A stretch of DNA of 64,000 bases from Delphinapterus leucas (taxonomy: Eukaryota; Chordata; Mammalia; Artiodactyla; Monodontidae), in the NCBI RefSeq assembly GCF_002288925.2, contig NW_022098045.1:4443494-4507493 (forward strand). Direction: 5' to 3'. The position numbers were made by a program, and so were the translations under genes. The notes under the pieces were generated by a model that saw only the letters and a list, made by a program, of their open reading frames with translations, was not told where the DNA came from and did not search any database. Shown here piece after piece: positions 22,643 to 34,966 of the stretch (the stretch's first letter is position 1; each line of letters opens with the position of its first letter).

Positions 22643-25600
22643 ACCCAAATTGTTCCCTCAAAGCCTTTCCCCAGAATTAATCAATACCCTACAAATAAAG
22701 AGTGCTTACAGGGAATCAGACCAATCACAGAGGATTATAAAGCCCAGGGGGTTATAATCCCTTGTATCAGTCCCTGCAATATCCTTATTTCACCTACCAG
22801 GAAACCCAATGGCTGCAGACAGATTTGTCCAAGACCTCCATACTGTAAACAATATTGTTATCCGTCTTCACCTTGCTGTTCCCAACCCTCATACCTTATC
22901 AGCTCCCATCCCTACTGAAAGTAAGCTTCTCACCATGATTGCTTTGTGTAGTGCCTTCTTTAGCATCCCTGTGGATAAGGCCCATCAATATCTCTTTGTC
23001 TTTACTTGGGAAGGACAACAATACATCTGAACAGTAATGCCCCAGGGTTTAAGTAAAAGTCCTTCTTGTTTCTCACAAACCCTAAAAGCTTATTTAGACG
23101 ATGTAAAATCTCCTAGAGGTTCTAAACTATTACAACATGTAGATGATTTGCTTCTCTGCTCCCCTTCCCAGGCCTCCTCATGGGAAGACAGCATCCATCT
23201 GCTAAAGCTTTTAGCCTCAAAGAGACATAGGGTCTCTAAGGAGAAGCTACAGTTTGTTCAAACTCAAGTTTTCTTTTTAGGACATCTGATTTCAGAACAA
23301 GGACTACACATAGATCCAGAAAGGCTCCATGGCATCCTGAATTTCCTAAAGCCCCAAACTAAATGCCAATTACGAGGCTTTCTTGGGTTAGCTGGCTATT
23401 ATCATAACAGGGTTTCATATTTTTCTCTCATGGTTCAGCCCCTATATATATCCTGTTGAAAAACACTAAGCCTGATCCTATTATTTGGGAAGATCAGGAT
23501 GATCTAGGTTTTAAAATCCTGAAGGAAAGCTTAATGAATCTCTCTGCCCTTGGACACTAATTATCAACTCCCCCTTTTCCTCTAGGTCTACGAAAAGGAA
23601 GAAAATGCCCTCAGGGTGCTTATTTAGAAACACAGAGATCACCATCACCAATAGGGTATCACAGTCAGCAGCTGGACCCTGTGGCCCAAGGATACCCCCT
23701 TGCCTCTGAGCCATTCCTGCCACTGCCCTTTTAGTAAAGGCCAACCAAGAAATACTCATGGGTTCCTCTCTGACCATCTTTGTTCCTCATGCTATTGAAA
23801 GCCCTTCTGAATTCCAACCATATCCAACATCTTTCAGCAAGACATCTTACTCCCTATGAAATGCTCCTGTTGACTGCACCCCATATCACCCTTGCTCACT
23901 GTAATATCCCTAACCTTGCCACCCTTGTTCCCTCCTCTATGGACGAAACTCCTCATGACTAACTCTGACAAACCATCTCTTGACTCCCTATTACAGCCTG
24001 CAAGAAACCCCTTTAACAAATGTTGATTCTTCATGGTTTACTGATGGTTCTTATTTAAAAGATGAAAATGGTGAATATTGTGCTGGATATGCAACTGCAA
24101 CTTCTTTGGAAGTTATCAAGGCAGCACCTTTGCCTTTGGCTACCTCAGCACAACAGGCTGAATGATACGCTCTTACTCAAGCCTATAGTTCAGCCATGGG
24201 CAAAACTGCAAATATTCATATAGACAGTAGAAACACTTTTGGAGTAGCTCATAACTTTGGAATGTTATGGAAGCAGAGAGATTTCCTTACGTCTTCCTTA
24301 TGCCTAATGGGGATAAAACTTAAAATGGCCCATATATTCAAGATTTATTAGATGCCATACCAGCCACTCTGGCTATTATTAAAGTTCTGGGCATTCTAAA
24401 CTTGACTCCCTGGAAGCTAAAGAGAACCACCTCACTGATATCTCCACTAAAAATGCTACTCTGGGCTTCCCTGGTGGCGCAGTGGTTGAGAATCCGCCTG
24501 CCAATGCAGGGGACACGGGTTCGAGCCCTGGTCCGAGAAGATCCCACATGCCGCGGAGCAACTAAGCCCGTGCACCACAACTACTGAGCCTGCGTTCTAG
24601 CGCCCGCGAGCCACAACTACTGAGCCCAAGTGCCACAACTACTGAAGCCCGTGTGCCTGGAGCCTGTGCTCCAAAACAGGAGAAGCCACCGCGGTAAGAA
24701 GCCCGCACACCGCAACGAAGAGTAGCCCCCCGCTCGCTGCAACCAGAGAAGAGCCTGCGCACAGCAACAAAGACTCAACGCAGCCAAAAATAAAATTTTT
24801 TTTAAAAAGCCATTAAAAAAAAATTATCCCTACCCAGTGAACCCCAGCTCTAACTTCATGGTGACTGGGGAATTCACTTCACCAGCCAGGTGCTTGGACA
24901 AGTCTGTGCTGTCTGGCCAGTTCTACAACACTTTCCCTGTGCTTACCAGCCAAAATCCCCAGGGCCAGTCGAACACACGAATGGCACCGTTAAGAGTGTA
25001 TCGGCAAAATTTGTAGAGACTCTTCAAACACCCTGGCCAAAGTCACTGCCACTGGTCCTTCTAAATCTTAGGTTTATCTACCCTTTTTGCAACCCATAAA
25101 CTCTCACACTTGGAGATAATCAGAGGATTCTCAATGCTGTTAGCTCCTGCTTCTTTTGATCTACAGCTAATAAAAGAGTATATACTTGAATATTTTAAAG
25201 ACTTAATTGTTTCTGTTGAAAATAACCATGACTTAGTAGAACAATCTTTTCACAGAATGATCCTGGGAGACAAAGGTCTTCAGCATCATCACTTACAACC
25301 TACAGATTTCATCTCCTGGAATAGACATCTTCAAAGACATCCCTCTAACCTTGCTGGAAGGGCCCTTACCAACTGTTGTTAACCAGTCCGTGTACTGCCA
25401 AGATCCAGGAAACAGACTCTCAGATCATGTATCACATCTAAAGAAAGCACCAAACCCTGACTGGACCTGTGTACCAACTGATGACCTAAAAGTAAAGGTT
25501 TCCAGGAATTGAAACAGATGACAGATAAAGGAGACAGCTTTCCCAAGATGACCAGACCAGGCCTGTATACCTTTTCCCCATTGTTTCTTACCTTATTCCC
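22643..25600 (+). pseudogene. Retroviral pol remnant (RT, RNase H, partial integrase)
   Basis: Gammaretrovirus-like reverse transcriptase is readable from about 22,800 to 23,460, in three broken frames. The catalytic YXDD motif is HVDD here (about 23,141). The connection region follows, then RNase H with an FTDGS motif near 24,037 and a stop near 24,163. After the SINE at 24,463 only the C-terminal part of integrase is present (about 24,860-25,390). Protease, the integrase zinc-binding domain and part of the catalytic core are not visible. Not functional. Confidence 0.8.
24463..24807 (+). mobile_element. CHR-type SINE, long form, in pol
   Basis: Complete long-form copy between the RNase H end and the integrase remnant. 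No clean TSD is visible, which fits a deletion beside it. Confidence 0.93.
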
Positions 25601-25619
25601 CCCTTTCTTTCTTGGAAAG

Positions 25620-27205
25620 ACAATGATCTTCCCTGCACTTCTAAATCTGTTTGCAACAGAGGGAAACATCTGATGGTTGGGTTTGCCACCAGAAATTCAA
25701 ATCTGTACACAACAGCAGTAACTCTCTAGTCCATCCTGTGACCAATTTTTCATTTGTCCCTAATGTCACTGCTAGTTTCATTCCATTTCCCCTCAATGTT
25801 AACTCCAGAGTGAAACTTCTGTCAACATCCCTCCCGACACCGTTTCATCCTGAACACCCCCACTGACTGTAGCAATGATGGTACCACTCCTGATAAACTT
25901 AAAATTACGCTACTACAATCACCCCACTCACGCCCTTACTTTCATAGTCTTTGTCCGCAAAACACCTTAAACCCAATTACCCTGTGCCATCACGTTAGAG
26001 AATGGACTTCTCGGCTTGGAGGAATCCTCTCCAAAGGCTCTCAAAACATCACTGACTCCTGGTTGACGAATGCCAATAGCTCCATTCCCACAAATTCACC
26101 AATAAACAACGCCACTTCAGCTGGAGTCCTCTGTGCTCATCCAGTTTCATCTTTGTTTGTGAACGAGGGCATCATCCCTGGGCTTATAAATGTCTGGATA
26201 GTTGGCGAATGGGAGGACAATTCTCGTTAGGATATCTAGTTGTTCCACTATCCATTCATAACCGATCTGAAACCAATCTCTGGGCCAACCCCTTAAACCC
26301 ACTTCAAAGAACCTACTGTTAACTGCCCAACAGGGTCCATGACTCTGGGTCTGTCTCCTTGGCAGATCTTTCCTCCTTTCCTGGTTTGGAGTACACATCA
26401 ATGAGCACATGATTAGAAATCTATCCATTACCCTAGGTTACACAGCTGATTCCACCCCTAAAGCAACAGCTACCCAACAACAGGCTTAGACTCCGTCAAC
26501 TTTAGTAATAGAAGAGCCAGTTATTTCGCCAGCAAAAGCAAGTTTATTTGGGAATAGCCACAGGAAGTACAATTCAGGATATGCAAACTACGGCAGACCA
26601 TAGGCGAATCCAGAAAACAGGAAAGAGGAGTTTGCTTTCATGGGGAAAAGAGGGAGTTGGGATGGACTGTAATAATGAAAGAGTTCACTGGAGGAGGCTA
26701 GGGGTCCAAAGTATGGAGGCTTCTCATTGGTTGGGCAGCTACAGTCTGATTGGCTGGGCTGTCATCAGACGGCGAGTTTTCTTCTTCCTGCTGGATAGTA
26801 GAGTAGGCAACACCTTCCTGTCTGAGATACAGGCGCATATCTCTTCCCGTTTGGAGTAATCGATGATGACCTCCCCCTACAGGTCTTCCTCCGCTCCAAT
26901 TTTAGCTGAGGTTTCTTTAATTAATTCCACAATTCCTTAGCTAAGGTGGTATTAGACAAATTGCCCTTAGCTAACTCCTAGCAGAACAAGGTAGTATATG
27001 CTGGCAGCAAGAACAACTTGTTGCACATGGATAATTTTCTTTGGGGAAGGAGAAACTCAATTACATAAAATCAGGGAACAAGTACACTGATTACAAGTTT
27101 CAACTGATTCCCCATGGTCCTTCAATCTTTAGGACAATTATACAAACTGGATTTGTCATATTACTTTTAATTTTGACTTGTATAATCATTTTAAAACTTT
27201 GTACC
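25620..27205 (+). pseudogene. Retroviral env remnant, main part
   Basis: Env-like sequence with many stops. The surface-subunit CXXC site reads GWVC (about 25,679), having lost the first cysteine. The transmembrane ectodomain with a cysteine-pair region lies near 26,990-27,030, and the membrane-spanning segment at about 27,130-27,200. It is interrupted by an unidentified ~0.4 kb insertion (26,487-26,883) and cut by the L1 at 27,206; the cytoplasmic tail continues at 33,953. Confidence 0.72.
26487..26883. mobile_element. Unidentified ~0.4 kb insertion in env
   Basis: The env reading breaks at about 26,486 and resumes at 26,884, with 'acag' on each side. The inserted piece has no SINE or L1 features. 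On the minus strand it would end in AATAAACTTGC, suggesting a solo LTR in reverse, but TG/CA ends are not clear. Confidence 0.45.
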
Positions 27206-28607
27206 GGAGGAGAGGGGATTAAGAGTGCTGCTTAAAGGAGCTCCAGAGACGGGTGCGAGCCGCGGCTATCAGCACGGACCCCAGAGACGGGCATGAGACG
27301 CTAAGGCTGCTGCTGCCGCCACCAAGAAGACTGCGTGTGAGCACAGGTCACTGTCCACACCTCCCCTCCCGGGAGTCTGTGCAGCCCGCCGCTGCCAGGG
27401 TCCCGGGATCCAGGGACAACTTCCCCGGGAGAACGCACGGTGCGCCTCAGGCTGGTGCAACGTCCTGCCTGTCTCTGCCGCCGCAGGCTCGCCCCGCATC
27501 TGTACCCCTCCCTCCCCCCAGCCTGAGTGAGCCAGAGCCCCCGAATCAGCTGCTCCTTTAACCCCGTCCTGTCTGAGCGAAGAAGAGACGCCCTCAGGCG
27601 ACCTACACGCAGAGGCGGGGCCAAATCCAAAGCTGAGCCCCGGGAGCTGTGCGAACAAAGAAGAGAAAGGGAAATCTCTCCCAGCATCAGGAGCAGCGGA
27701 TTAAAGCTCCACAATCAACTTGCTGTACCCTGCATCTGTGGAATACCTGAATAGACAACCAATCATCCCAAATTGAGGAGGTGGGCTTTGAGAGCAAGAT
27801 TTATGATTTTTTCCCCTTTTTCTCTTTTTGTGAGTGTGTATGCGTATGCTTCTGTGTGAGATTTTGTCTGTATAGCTTTGCTTTCACCATTTGTCCTAGG
27901 GTTCTGTCCATCCTTTTTTTTTTTTTACTTTTTAAAAAATTTTTTTCTTAATAATTATTTTTTATTCTTTATTTTAATAACTTTATTTTATTTTACCTTA
28001 CTTTATTTTTTTATCCTTTCTTTCTTTTTCTTTCCCTCCCTTCCTTCCTTCCTTCCTCCCTCCCTCCCCTCCTTTCTTTCTTTCTACTTTTTCTCCCTTT
28101 TATTCTGAGCCATGTGGATGAAAGGCTCTTGATGCTGCAGCCAGGAGTCAGGGCTCTGCCTCTGAGGTGGGAGAGCCAACTTCAGGACACTGGTCCACAA
28201 GAGACCTCCTAGCTCCATGTAATATCAAATGGCGAAAATTTCCCAGAGATCTCCATCTCAACACCAACACCCAGCTTCACTCAATGACCAGCAAGCTACA
28301 GTGCTAGACACCCTATGCCAAAAAACTAGCAAGACAGAAACACAACCCCACCCATTAGCAGAGAGGCTGCCAAAAATCATCATAAGGCCACAGACACCCC
28401 AAAACACATCACCAGACATGGACCTGCCCACCAGAAAGACAAGATCTAGCCTCATCCACCAGAACACGGGCACTACTACCCTCCACCACGAAGCCTACAC
28501 AACCGAATGAACCAACTTTAGCCAGTGGGGACAGACACCAAGAACAACGGGAACTACGAACCTGCAGCCTGCAAAAAGGAGACCCCAAACACAGTAAGAT
28601 AAGCAAA
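27206..28607 (+). promoter_or_regulatory. L1 5' UTR / promoter region
   Basis: A GC- and CpG-rich first half (27,236-27,660) is followed by a long pyrimidine-rich tract (27,900-28,110, CTTT/CCTT units) and a polar A/C-rich stretch before ORF1. It is unlike the G-rich repeated leader of the antisense L1 at 18.5-19.8 kb. Confidence 0.8.
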
Positions 28608-29496
28608 ATGAGAAGACAGAAAAACACACAGCAGATGAAGGAGCAAGATAAAAACCCACCGGACCTAACAAATGAAGAGGAAATAGGCAGTCTACCTGAA
28701 AAAGAATTCAGAATAACGACAGTAAAGATAATCCAAAATCTTGGAAATAGAATAGAGAAAATGCAAGAAACATTCAACAAGGACCTAGAAGAACTAAAGA
28801 TGAAACAAATAATGATGAACAACACAATAAATGAAATTAAAAATACTCTAGAAGGGAGCAATAGCAGAATAACTGAGGCAGAAGAATGGATAAGTGGCCT
28901 GGAAGATAAAATAGTGGAAATAACTACTGCAGAGCAGAATAAAGAAAAAAGAATGAAAAGAACTGAGGACAGTCTCAGAGACCTCTGGGACAACATTAAA
29001 TGCACCAACATTCGAATTATAGGGGTCCCAGAAGAAGAAGAGAAAAAGAAAGGGACTGAGAAAATATCTGAAGAGATTATAGTGGAAAACTTCCCTAATA
29101 TGGGAAAGGAAATAGTTAATCAAGTTCAGGAAGCACAGAGAGTCCCATACAGGATAAATCCAAGGAGAAACATGCCAAGACAAATATTAAACTGTCAAAA
29201 ATTAAATACAAAGAAAACATATTAAAAGCAGCAAGGGAAAAATAACAAATAACACACAAGGGAATCCCCATAAGGTTAACAGCTAATCTTTGAGCAGAAA
29301 CTCTGCAAGCCAGAAGGGAGTGGCAGGACATATATAAAGTGATGAAGGAGAAAAATCTACAACCAAGATTACTCTACCCAGCAAGGATCTCATTCAGATT
29401 TGGTGGAGAAATTAAAACCTTTACAGACAAGCAAAAGCTGAGAGAGTTCAGCACCACCAAACCAGCTTTACAACAAATGCTAAAGGAACTTCTCTA
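28608..29496 (+). pseudogene. L1 ORF1 (ORF1p), broken
   Basis: Starts MRRQKN and is open for 205 codons, with a coiled coil at about residues 40-110, then the RNA-recognition region (IIGVPEEEE). A stop at 29,223 cuts it within the C-terminal domain; sequence similarity continues to a TAG at 29,494. ORF1p forms trimers that coat L1 RNA; this copy would give a truncated protein. Confidence 0.9.
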
Positions 29497-29546
29497 GGCA
29501 AGAAACACAAGAGAAGGAAAAGACCTACAATAACAAACGCAGAACA

Positions 29547-32500
29547 ATGAAGAAAATGGGAATAGGAACATACATATCAATAATTACCTTAAATGTAAAT
29601 GGATTAAATGCTCCCACCAAAAGACACAGACTGGCTGAATGGATACAAAAACAAGACCCATATATATGCTGTCTACAAGAAACCCACTTCAGATCTAGGG
29701 ACGTATACAGACTGAAAGTGAGGGAATGGAAAAAGATATCCCATGCAAATGGAAATCAAAAGAAAGCTGGAGTAGCAATTCTCACATCAGACAAAATAGA
29801 CTTTAAAATAAAGATGATTACAACAGACAAAGAAGGACACTACATACTGATCAAGGGATCGATCCAAGAAGAAGATATAACAATTGTAAACATTTATGCA
29901 CCCAACATAGGAGCACCTCAATACATAAGACAAATATTAACAGCCATAAAAGGGGAAACTGACAGTAACACATTCATAGTAGGGGACTCTAACACCCCAC
30001 TTTCACCAATGGACAGATCATCCAAAATGAATATAATAAGGAAACACAAGCTTTAAATGATACATCAAACAAGATGGACTTAATTGATATTTATAGGACA
30101 TTCCATCCAAAAACAACAGAATACACATTTTTCTCAAGTGCTCATGGAACATTCTCCAGGATAGATCATATCTTGGGTCACAAAGCAAGCCTTGGTAAAT
30201 TTAAGAAAATTGAAGTTGTATCAAGTATCTTTTCTGACCACAACACTATGAGACTAGATATCAATTACAGGAAAAGATCTGTAAAAAATACAAACACATG
30301 GGGGCTAAACAATTTAATAACGAAGTGATCACTGAAGAAATCAGAGAGGAAATCAAAAAATACCTAGAAACAAATGACAATGGAGACACGACGACCCAAA
30401 ACCTATGGGATGCAGCAACAGCAGTTCTAAGAGGGAAATTTATAGCAATACAATCCTACCTTAAGAAACAGGAAACATCTCAAATAAACAACCTAACCTT
30501 GCACCTAAAGCAATTAGAGAAAGAAGAACAAAAAACCCCCAAAGTTAGCAGAAGGAAAGAAATCATAAAGATCAGATCAGAAATCAATCAAAAAGAAATG
30601 AAGGAAATGACAGCAAAGATCAGTACAACTAAAAGCTGATTCTTTGAGAAGATAAACAAAATTGATAAACCATTAGCCAGACTCATCAGGAAAAAAAGGG
30701 AGAAGACTCAAATCAATAGAATTAGAAATGAAAAAGGAGAAGTAACAACTGACACTGCAGAAATACAAAAGATCATGAGAGATTACTACAAGCAACTCTA
30801 TGCCAATAAAATGGACAATCTGGAAGAAATGGACAAATTCTTAGAAATGCACAACCTGCCAAGACTGAATCAGGAAGAACCAGAAAATATGAACAGACCA
30901 ATCACAAGCACTGAAATTGAAACTGTGATTAAAAATCTTCCAACAGGGCTTCCCTGGTGGCGCAGTGGTTGGGAGTCTGCCTGCCGATGCAGGGGACACG
31001 GGTTCGTGCCCCGGCCTGGGAAGATCCCACATGCCGCGGAGCAGCTGGGCCCGTGAGCCATGGCTTCTGAGCCTGCGCGTCCGGAGCCTGTGCTCCGCAA
31101 CGGGAGAGGCCACAGCAGTGAGAGGCCCGCATACCACAAAAAAAAAAAATCTTCCAACAAAAGCCCAGGACCAGATGGCTTCACAGGTGAAATCTATCAA
31201 ACATTTAGAGAAGAGCTAAACCTAACCTTCTCAAACTCTTCCAAATATAGCACAGGGAGGAACACTCTCAAACTCATTCTACGAGGCCACCATCACCCTG
31301 ATACCAAAACCAGACAAAGATGTCACAAAGAAAGAAAACTACAGGCCAATATCACTGATGAACATAGATGCAAAAATCCTCAACAAAATACTAGCAAACA
31401 GAATCCAACAGCACATTAAAAGGATCACACACCATGATCGAGTGGGATTTATCCCAGGGATGCAAGGATTCTTCAATATACGCAAATCAATCAACGTGAT
31501 ACACCATATTAACAAACTGAAGGAGAAAAGCCATATGATCATCTCAATAGATGCAGAGATAGCTTTCGACAAAATTCAACACCCATTTATGATAAAAACC
31601 CTGCAGAAAGTAGGTACAGAGGGAACTTTCCTCAACATAATAAAGGCCATATATGACAAACCCACAGCCAACATCGTCCTCAATGGTGAAAAACTGAAAC
31701 CACTTCCACTAAGATCAGGAACAAGACAAGGTTGCCCACTCTCACCACACTTATTCAACATAGTTTTGGAAGTTTTAGCCACAGCAATCAGAGAACAAAT
31801 GGAAATAAAAGGAATCCAAATCGGAAAAGAAGAAGTAAAGGTGTCACTGTTTGCAGATGACATGACACTATACATAGAGAATCCTAAAGATGCTACCAGA
31901 AAACTACTAGAGGTAATCAATGAATTTGGTAAAGTAGCAGGATACAAAATTAATGCACAGAAATCTCTGGCATTCATATACACTAATGATGAAAAATCTG
32001 AAAGTGAAATTAAGAAAACAGTCCCATTTACCATTGCAACAAAAAGAATAAAATATCTAGGAATAAACCTACCTAAGGAGACAAAAGACCTGTATGCATA
32101 AAATTATAAGACACTGATGAAAGAAATTAAAGATGATACAAATAGATGGAGAGATATACCATGTTCTTGGATTGGAAGAATCAACATTGTGAAAATGACT
32201 CTACTACCCAAAGCAATCTACAGTTTCAATGCAATCCCTATCAAACTACCACTGGCATTTTTCACAGAACTAGAACAAAAAATTTCACAATTTTTATGGA
32301 AACACAAAAGACCCCGAATAGCCAAAGCAATCTTGAGAACGAAAAATGGAGCTGGAGGAATCAGGCTCCCTGACTTCAGACTATACTACAGAGCTACAGT
32401 AATCAAGACAGTATGGTACTGGCACAAAAACAGAAATATAGATCAATGGAACAGGATAGAAAGGCCAGAGATAAACCCACGCACATATGGTCACCTTTTC

Positions 32501-33580
32501 TTTGATAAAGGAGGCAGGAATGTACACTGGAGAAAGGACAGCCTCTTCAATAAGTGGTGCTTGGAAAACTGGACAGGTACATATAAAAGTATGAGATTAG
32601 AACACTCCCTAACACCATACACAAAAATAAGCTCAAAATGGATTAAAGACCTAAATGTAAGGCCAGAAACTATCAAACTCTTAGAGGAAAACATAGGCAG
32701 AACACTCTGACATAAATCACAGCAAGATCCTTTTTGACCCACCTCCTAGAGAAATGGAAATAAAAACAAACAAATGGGACCTAATGAAACTTCAAAGCTT
32801 TTGCACAGCAAAGGAAACCATAAACAAGACCAAAAGACAACCCTCAGAATGGGAGAAAATATTTGCAAATGAAGCAACTGACAAAGGATTAATCTCCAAA
32901 ATTTACAAGCAGCTCAATATCAAAAAAAAAAAAAGAAAAACCCAATCCAAATATGGGCAGAAGACCTAAATAGACACTTCTCCAACGAAGATATACAGAC
33001 TGCCAACAAACACGTGAAAGAATGCTCAAAATCATTAATCATTAGGGAAATGCAAATCAAAACTACAATGAGATATCATCTCACACCGGTCAGCATGGCC
33101 ATCATCAAATAATCTAGAAACAATAAATGCTGGAGAGGGTATGGAGAAAGGGGAACACTCTTGCACTGCTGGTGGGAATGTGAATTGGTACAGCCACTAT
33201 GGAGAACAGTATGGAGGTTCCTTAAAAAACTACGAATAGAACTACCATATTACCCAGCAATCCCACTACTGGGCATATACCCTGAGAAAACCATAATTCA
33301 AAAAGAGTCATGTACCAAAATGTTCATTGCAGCTCTATTTACAATAGCCAGGACATGGAAGCAACCTAAGTGTCCATCGACACATGAATGGATAAAGAAG
33401 ATGTGGCACATATATACAATGGAATATTACTCAGCCATAAAAAGAAACGAAATTGAGTTATTTGTAGTGAGGTGGATGGACCTAGAGTCTGTCATACAGA
33501 GTGAAGTAAGTCAGAAAGAGGAAGACAAATACCGTATGCTAAAACATATATACGGAATCCAAGAAAAAAAAATGTCATGA
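29547..33580 (+). pseudogene. L1 ORF2 (endonuclease and reverse transcriptase), broken
   Basis: The endonuclease domain begins at 29,547 (LNVNGLN, QETH motifs) and is open to 30,056, then shifts. The pieces 30,074-30,328, 30,298-30,639, 30,775-30,940, 31,358-32,101 (FADD catalytic motif near 31,852), 32,117-32,710 and 33,161-33,580 carry the rest. ORF2p nicks target DNA and copies L1 RNA into the genome; this copy has several shifts and a SINE in the middle. Confidence 0.93.
30946..31144 (+). mobile_element. CHR-type SINE, short form, in L1 ORF2
   Basis: Perfect 15-bp TSD (aaaaatcttccaaca) at 30,931-30,945 and 31,145-31,159. It inserted upstream of the catalytic FADD region and is one of the youngest events in the window. 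Confidence 0.98.
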
Positions 33581-33952
33581 AGAACCTAGGGGTAAGAGGG
33601 GAATAAAGACAGAGACCTACTAGAGAATGGACTTGAAGATATGGGGAGCGGGCAGGGTAAGCTGTGACAAAGTGAGAGAGTGGCATGTACGTATATACAC
33701 TACCAAACGCAAAACAGATTGCTAGTGGGAAGCAGCCGCATAGCACAGGGAGATCAGCTCGGTACTTTGTGACCACCCAGAGGGGTGGGATAGGAAGGGT
33801 GGAAGGGAGGGAGATTCAAGAGGGAAGAGATATGGGAACATATGTATAACTGATTCACTTTGTTGTAAAGCGGAAACACACCATTGTAAAGCAATTATAC
33901 TCCAATAAAGATGTAAAAAGAAAAAAGAAAAAGAAAAAAAAACCTTTGTACC

Positions 33953-34269
33953 TGTTGCCTGTCAAACATCTGCAGAAATGATGCACCAAACAGTATTATG
34001 TCAGCTCAGTGCTTTGAGATGATCTCCAAGGCTTAGAACCTCGATAAGACATAATTTAAGAATGGGAGATGCCTGAGAGCTCCTCCTTGTACCTTCCGTG
34101 TTGCTCAAATGTGGCCCTGCGGTTTCCAAATGCTACTTGCTCTTTCTCCCCAACATAACTCCCAGGAAAGGTCCTTTCCAGCAATGAGGGACACAAAAAT
34201 ATTTCAACCAAAAGAAAAAAAACCAACCTGATGCTGCATCAGTTATGCTTTCAGAGAAAGATCTTGATC
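33953..34269 (+). pseudogene. Retroviral env cytoplasmic tail and region before the 3' LTR
   Basis: Env sequence continues directly after the L1 target repeat, with scattered stops, and runs into the polypurine tract. Confidence 0.6.
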
Positions 34270-34281
34270 AAAAAGGAGAAA
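34270..34281 (+). other. Polypurine tract
   Basis: AAAAAGGAGAAA immediately before the 3' LTR start TGTGAAAA. Such a tract primes plus-strand DNA in retroviruses; its position fixes the LTR start. Confidence 0.8.
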
Positions 34282-34962
34282 TGTGAAAATGGATAAAGCA
34301 TACTTGATTTTAAATGGAGTGGGAAAGCCACGAAAGGAGAGTTCTTCCCCTTGGTTTCAACTTACACAGCCAGCAGGAAGAAAGATTTTTGTTTGCTTGT
34401 TACTAGAGCAATGCTGTTTATTTATTTTCTTTAAATTTTTTTAAAATTTATTTTGTATTTTTTTTTACATCTTTATTGGAGTATAATTGCTTTACAATGG
34501 TGTGTTACTTTCTGCTTTATAACAAAGTGAATCAGTTATACATATACATATGTTCCCGTATCTCTTCCCTCTTGCGTCTCCCTCCCTCCCACCCTCCCTA
34601 ACCCACCCCTCTAGGTGGTCACAAAGCACCGAGTTGATCTCCCTGTGCTATGCGGCTTCTTCCCACTAGCTATCTATTTTACGTTTGCATTTCTCAGTAA
34701 CAGCAAACGGACCATCACTTGCAACCAATGTGAAACTGCAACAACCCTGAACTCTTGTTCTCCTCTAATGAACTTTTGTTCAAAACAACACTCCCCGGTT
34801 TCCTCCCAGATTCCAATAAAAGCTAACCTTCCCTTTGTTCCTCAGATTTGCCTATGGTTCGCCATGGTTTGCTTGTCCCGAATTGTAATTCGTCTGCTAT
34901 TCCCTCTGCTAAACTCATCTTTGCTTAATAATAACTGTTGTTAATTTTATTTAAGTTTGGCA
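34282..34962 (+). repeat. 3' LTR of the provirus (split by an L1 tail)
   Basis: Begins TG after the polypurine tract and ends CA before GACT. About 380 bp after removing the L1 piece at about 34,389-34,688, matching the 5' LTR in length and in many blocks. AATAAA occurs at about 34,815 in the same place as in the 5' LTR. Confidence 0.88.
34389..34688 (-). mobile_element. L1 3' end inside the 3' LTR
   Basis: Reverse-oriented L1 3' UTR ('acatctttattggagtataa' and 'ggtggtcacaaagcacc') inserted between LTR blocks that are adjacent in the 5' LTR (gaaagattt...cattcctcagtaac). 'gtttgc' is found near both ends. Confidence 0.9.
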
Positions 34963-34966
34963 GACT

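Larger units (their letters stand above)
27206..33939 (+). mobile_element. Near-full-length L1 in sense orientation
   Basis: About 6.7 kb with a 5' UTR (27,206-28,607), broken ORF1, broken ORF2, a 3' UTR and an A-rich tail (33,912-33,939). A 13-bp target repeat flanks it: aaaactttgtacc at 27,193-27,205 and aaacctttgtacc at 33,940-33,952, one mismatch. The repeat lies within the env cytoplasmic-tail region, so the L1 is younger than the provirus. A SINE interrupts ORF2. Shifts and stops make it inactive. Confidence 0.96.
11090..34962 (+). mobile_element. Class I endogenous retrovirus provirus, heavily interrupted
   Basis: Two related LTRs bracket gag, pol and env remnants all in plus orientation. 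The 5' LTR begins TG at 11,090 and the 3' LTR ends CA at 34,962. The four bases outside are GACT on both sides (11,086-11,089 and 34,963-34,966), the TSD length usual for gammaretrovirus-like elements. Removing eight recognisable later insertions (about 16.6 kb) leaves roughly 7.3 kb, a plausible length for a deleted provirus. All three coding regions contain multiple stops and shifts, and parts of gag-pro and integrase are missing, so it is inactive. It lies 3' of NAAA in the opposite orientation. Confidence 0.88.

Noticed and set aside
28608..33580. ORF1/ORF2 frames as host genes or an active L1
   Set aside because: Clear L1 proteins but with stops, shifts and a SINE insertion; not host genes and not active.
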